NCBI GenBank assembly: GCA_036759125.1
Contig: DAIOVG010000150.1
Location: forward strand, 1 to 6,789
Source of the DNA: CAXXOK01 sp036759125
Lineage (GTDB): Bacteria > Bacillota > Clostridia > Christensenellales > Aristaeellaceae
Length of the DNA: 6,789 nt
Direction: 5' to 3'
In this document: one piece after another, positions 6,464 to 6,789 of the stretch
Layout: the number at the start of each line of letters is the position of its first letter
How positions within the stretch are numbered: the stretch's first letter is position 1
Notes under the pieces: model-generated
Seen by the model: only the letters and a program-made list of their open reading frames with translations
Databases searched by the model: none
What the model was told of the DNA's origin: nothing
Translations under genes and position numbers: made by a program

Positions 6464-6470
6464 TCACCTC
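6464..6470 (-). promoter_or_regulatory. Ribosome binding site deciding the lplB start
   Basis: GAGGTGA (6470-6464) is a near-perfect Shine-Dalgarno sequence 5 bases from the ATG at 6458. It overlaps the uxaA stop codon (6469-6471) and contains the alternative GTG, which makes the GTG an unlikely start. Confidence 0.7.
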
Positions 6471-6789
6471 AGAGCGTTACGCCGTCGCGCAAAATGGATA
6501 TGTCCCGGGCGTTCATCTTTTCAGACGCAGTAAGCGTCCCCTCGCAAATCCGCAGGATGTGTGCGTAGAATTCGGAATCCAAGCCGGGGCTGTCATTTAA
6601 AATCCGTCCAGCGTCAAAATCAATCCACGCGGATTTCATTTGCGCAAGCGCTGAATTCGTCGATACTTTCACGACCGGAACCGGACTGCCTAGCGGCGTT
6701 CCACGGCCGGTGGTAAACAGTATAAGCTGGCAGCCCGCCGCGGCAAGCGCCGTTACTGCCACAAGATCGTTCCCCGGGCCGTTCAGGAG
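6469..6789 (-). CDS. uxaA: Altronate dehydratase, C-terminal part (5' end outside window)
   Basis: UxaA removes water from D-altronate to give 2-keto-3-deoxygluconate, a step in galacturonate breakdown. Only the last 106 residues are visible; the frame is open to the right edge. The segment matches the conserved end of the UxaA family: GPGND (visible residues 4-8), ASGC-like AAAGC (16-20), ILFTTGRGTPLG (23-34), KVSTNS (41-46) and WIDFDAG (55-61). Related galactarate dehydratase (GarD) and other members share the fold, but the KVSTNS and WIDFDAG forms and the adjacent alpha-galacturonidase favour UxaA. Its stop is 10 bases before the lplB start, so it is the upstream gene of the same operon. 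The frame runs to a normal family end with no damage visible. Confidence 0.85.
   Translation of the reverse strand, partial: LLNGPGNDLVAVTALAAAGCQLILFTTGRGTPLGSPVPVVKVSTNSALAQMKSAWIDFDAGRILNDSPGLDSEFYAHILRICEGTLTASEKMNARDISILRDGVTL

Noticed and set aside
6465..6467. GTG as the start of lplB
   Set aside because: The GTG is part of the GAGGTGA ribosome binding site of the ATG at 6458 and has no suitable site of its own.

Overview
The window suggests a Gram-positive-type anaerobe of the Bacillota, most likely Clostridia. This is inferred from an lpl-type (CUT1) carbohydrate ABC transporter lacking its own ATPase gene, strong AGGAGG-type ribosome binding sites, a GH4 hydrolase of the LplD type and an IS1182-type transposase. 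The species cannot be named from the sequence.

The right three quarters (about 1555-6789) is one tightly packed operon on the minus strand, read from right to left. It runs from the 3' end of an altronate dehydratase gene (uxaA, cut by the window edge), through two permease genes (lplB-like, lplC-like) and an exported solute-binding protein (lplA-like), to a GH4 alpha-galacturonidase (lplD-like). The likely sequence of events is that the binding protein and permeases import galacturonate-containing oligosaccharides (pectin fragments). The GH4 enzyme would release galacturonate inside the cell, and UxaA would carry out the dehydration step of the galacturonate isomerase pathway (galacturonate > tagaturonate > altronate > 2-keto-3-deoxygluconate). 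The start of the operon, its promoter and any regulator lie beyond the right edge. Stem-loops follow the binding-protein gene and one precedes it, which suggests that its level is set separately from the rest of the operon.

The left quarter (1-1554) is visibly richer in A+T and has a different character. It starts with the C-terminal part of an IS1182-family transposase on the plus strand, open to the left edge. A stretch of about 450 bases follows with no convincing gene but with inverted repeats and a recurring 9-base motif. Next, on the minus strand, is an unrecognised reading frame broken by one in-frame TGA. The stretch looks like a mobile-element or decay zone abutting the 3' end of the operon, and no clear terminator is visible after lplD.

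No wholly new biological system is evident. The observations most worth checking are the binding protein without a lipobox, the hairpins around its gene, an eight-C tract early in lplC, and the inverted-repeat zone next to the transposase.
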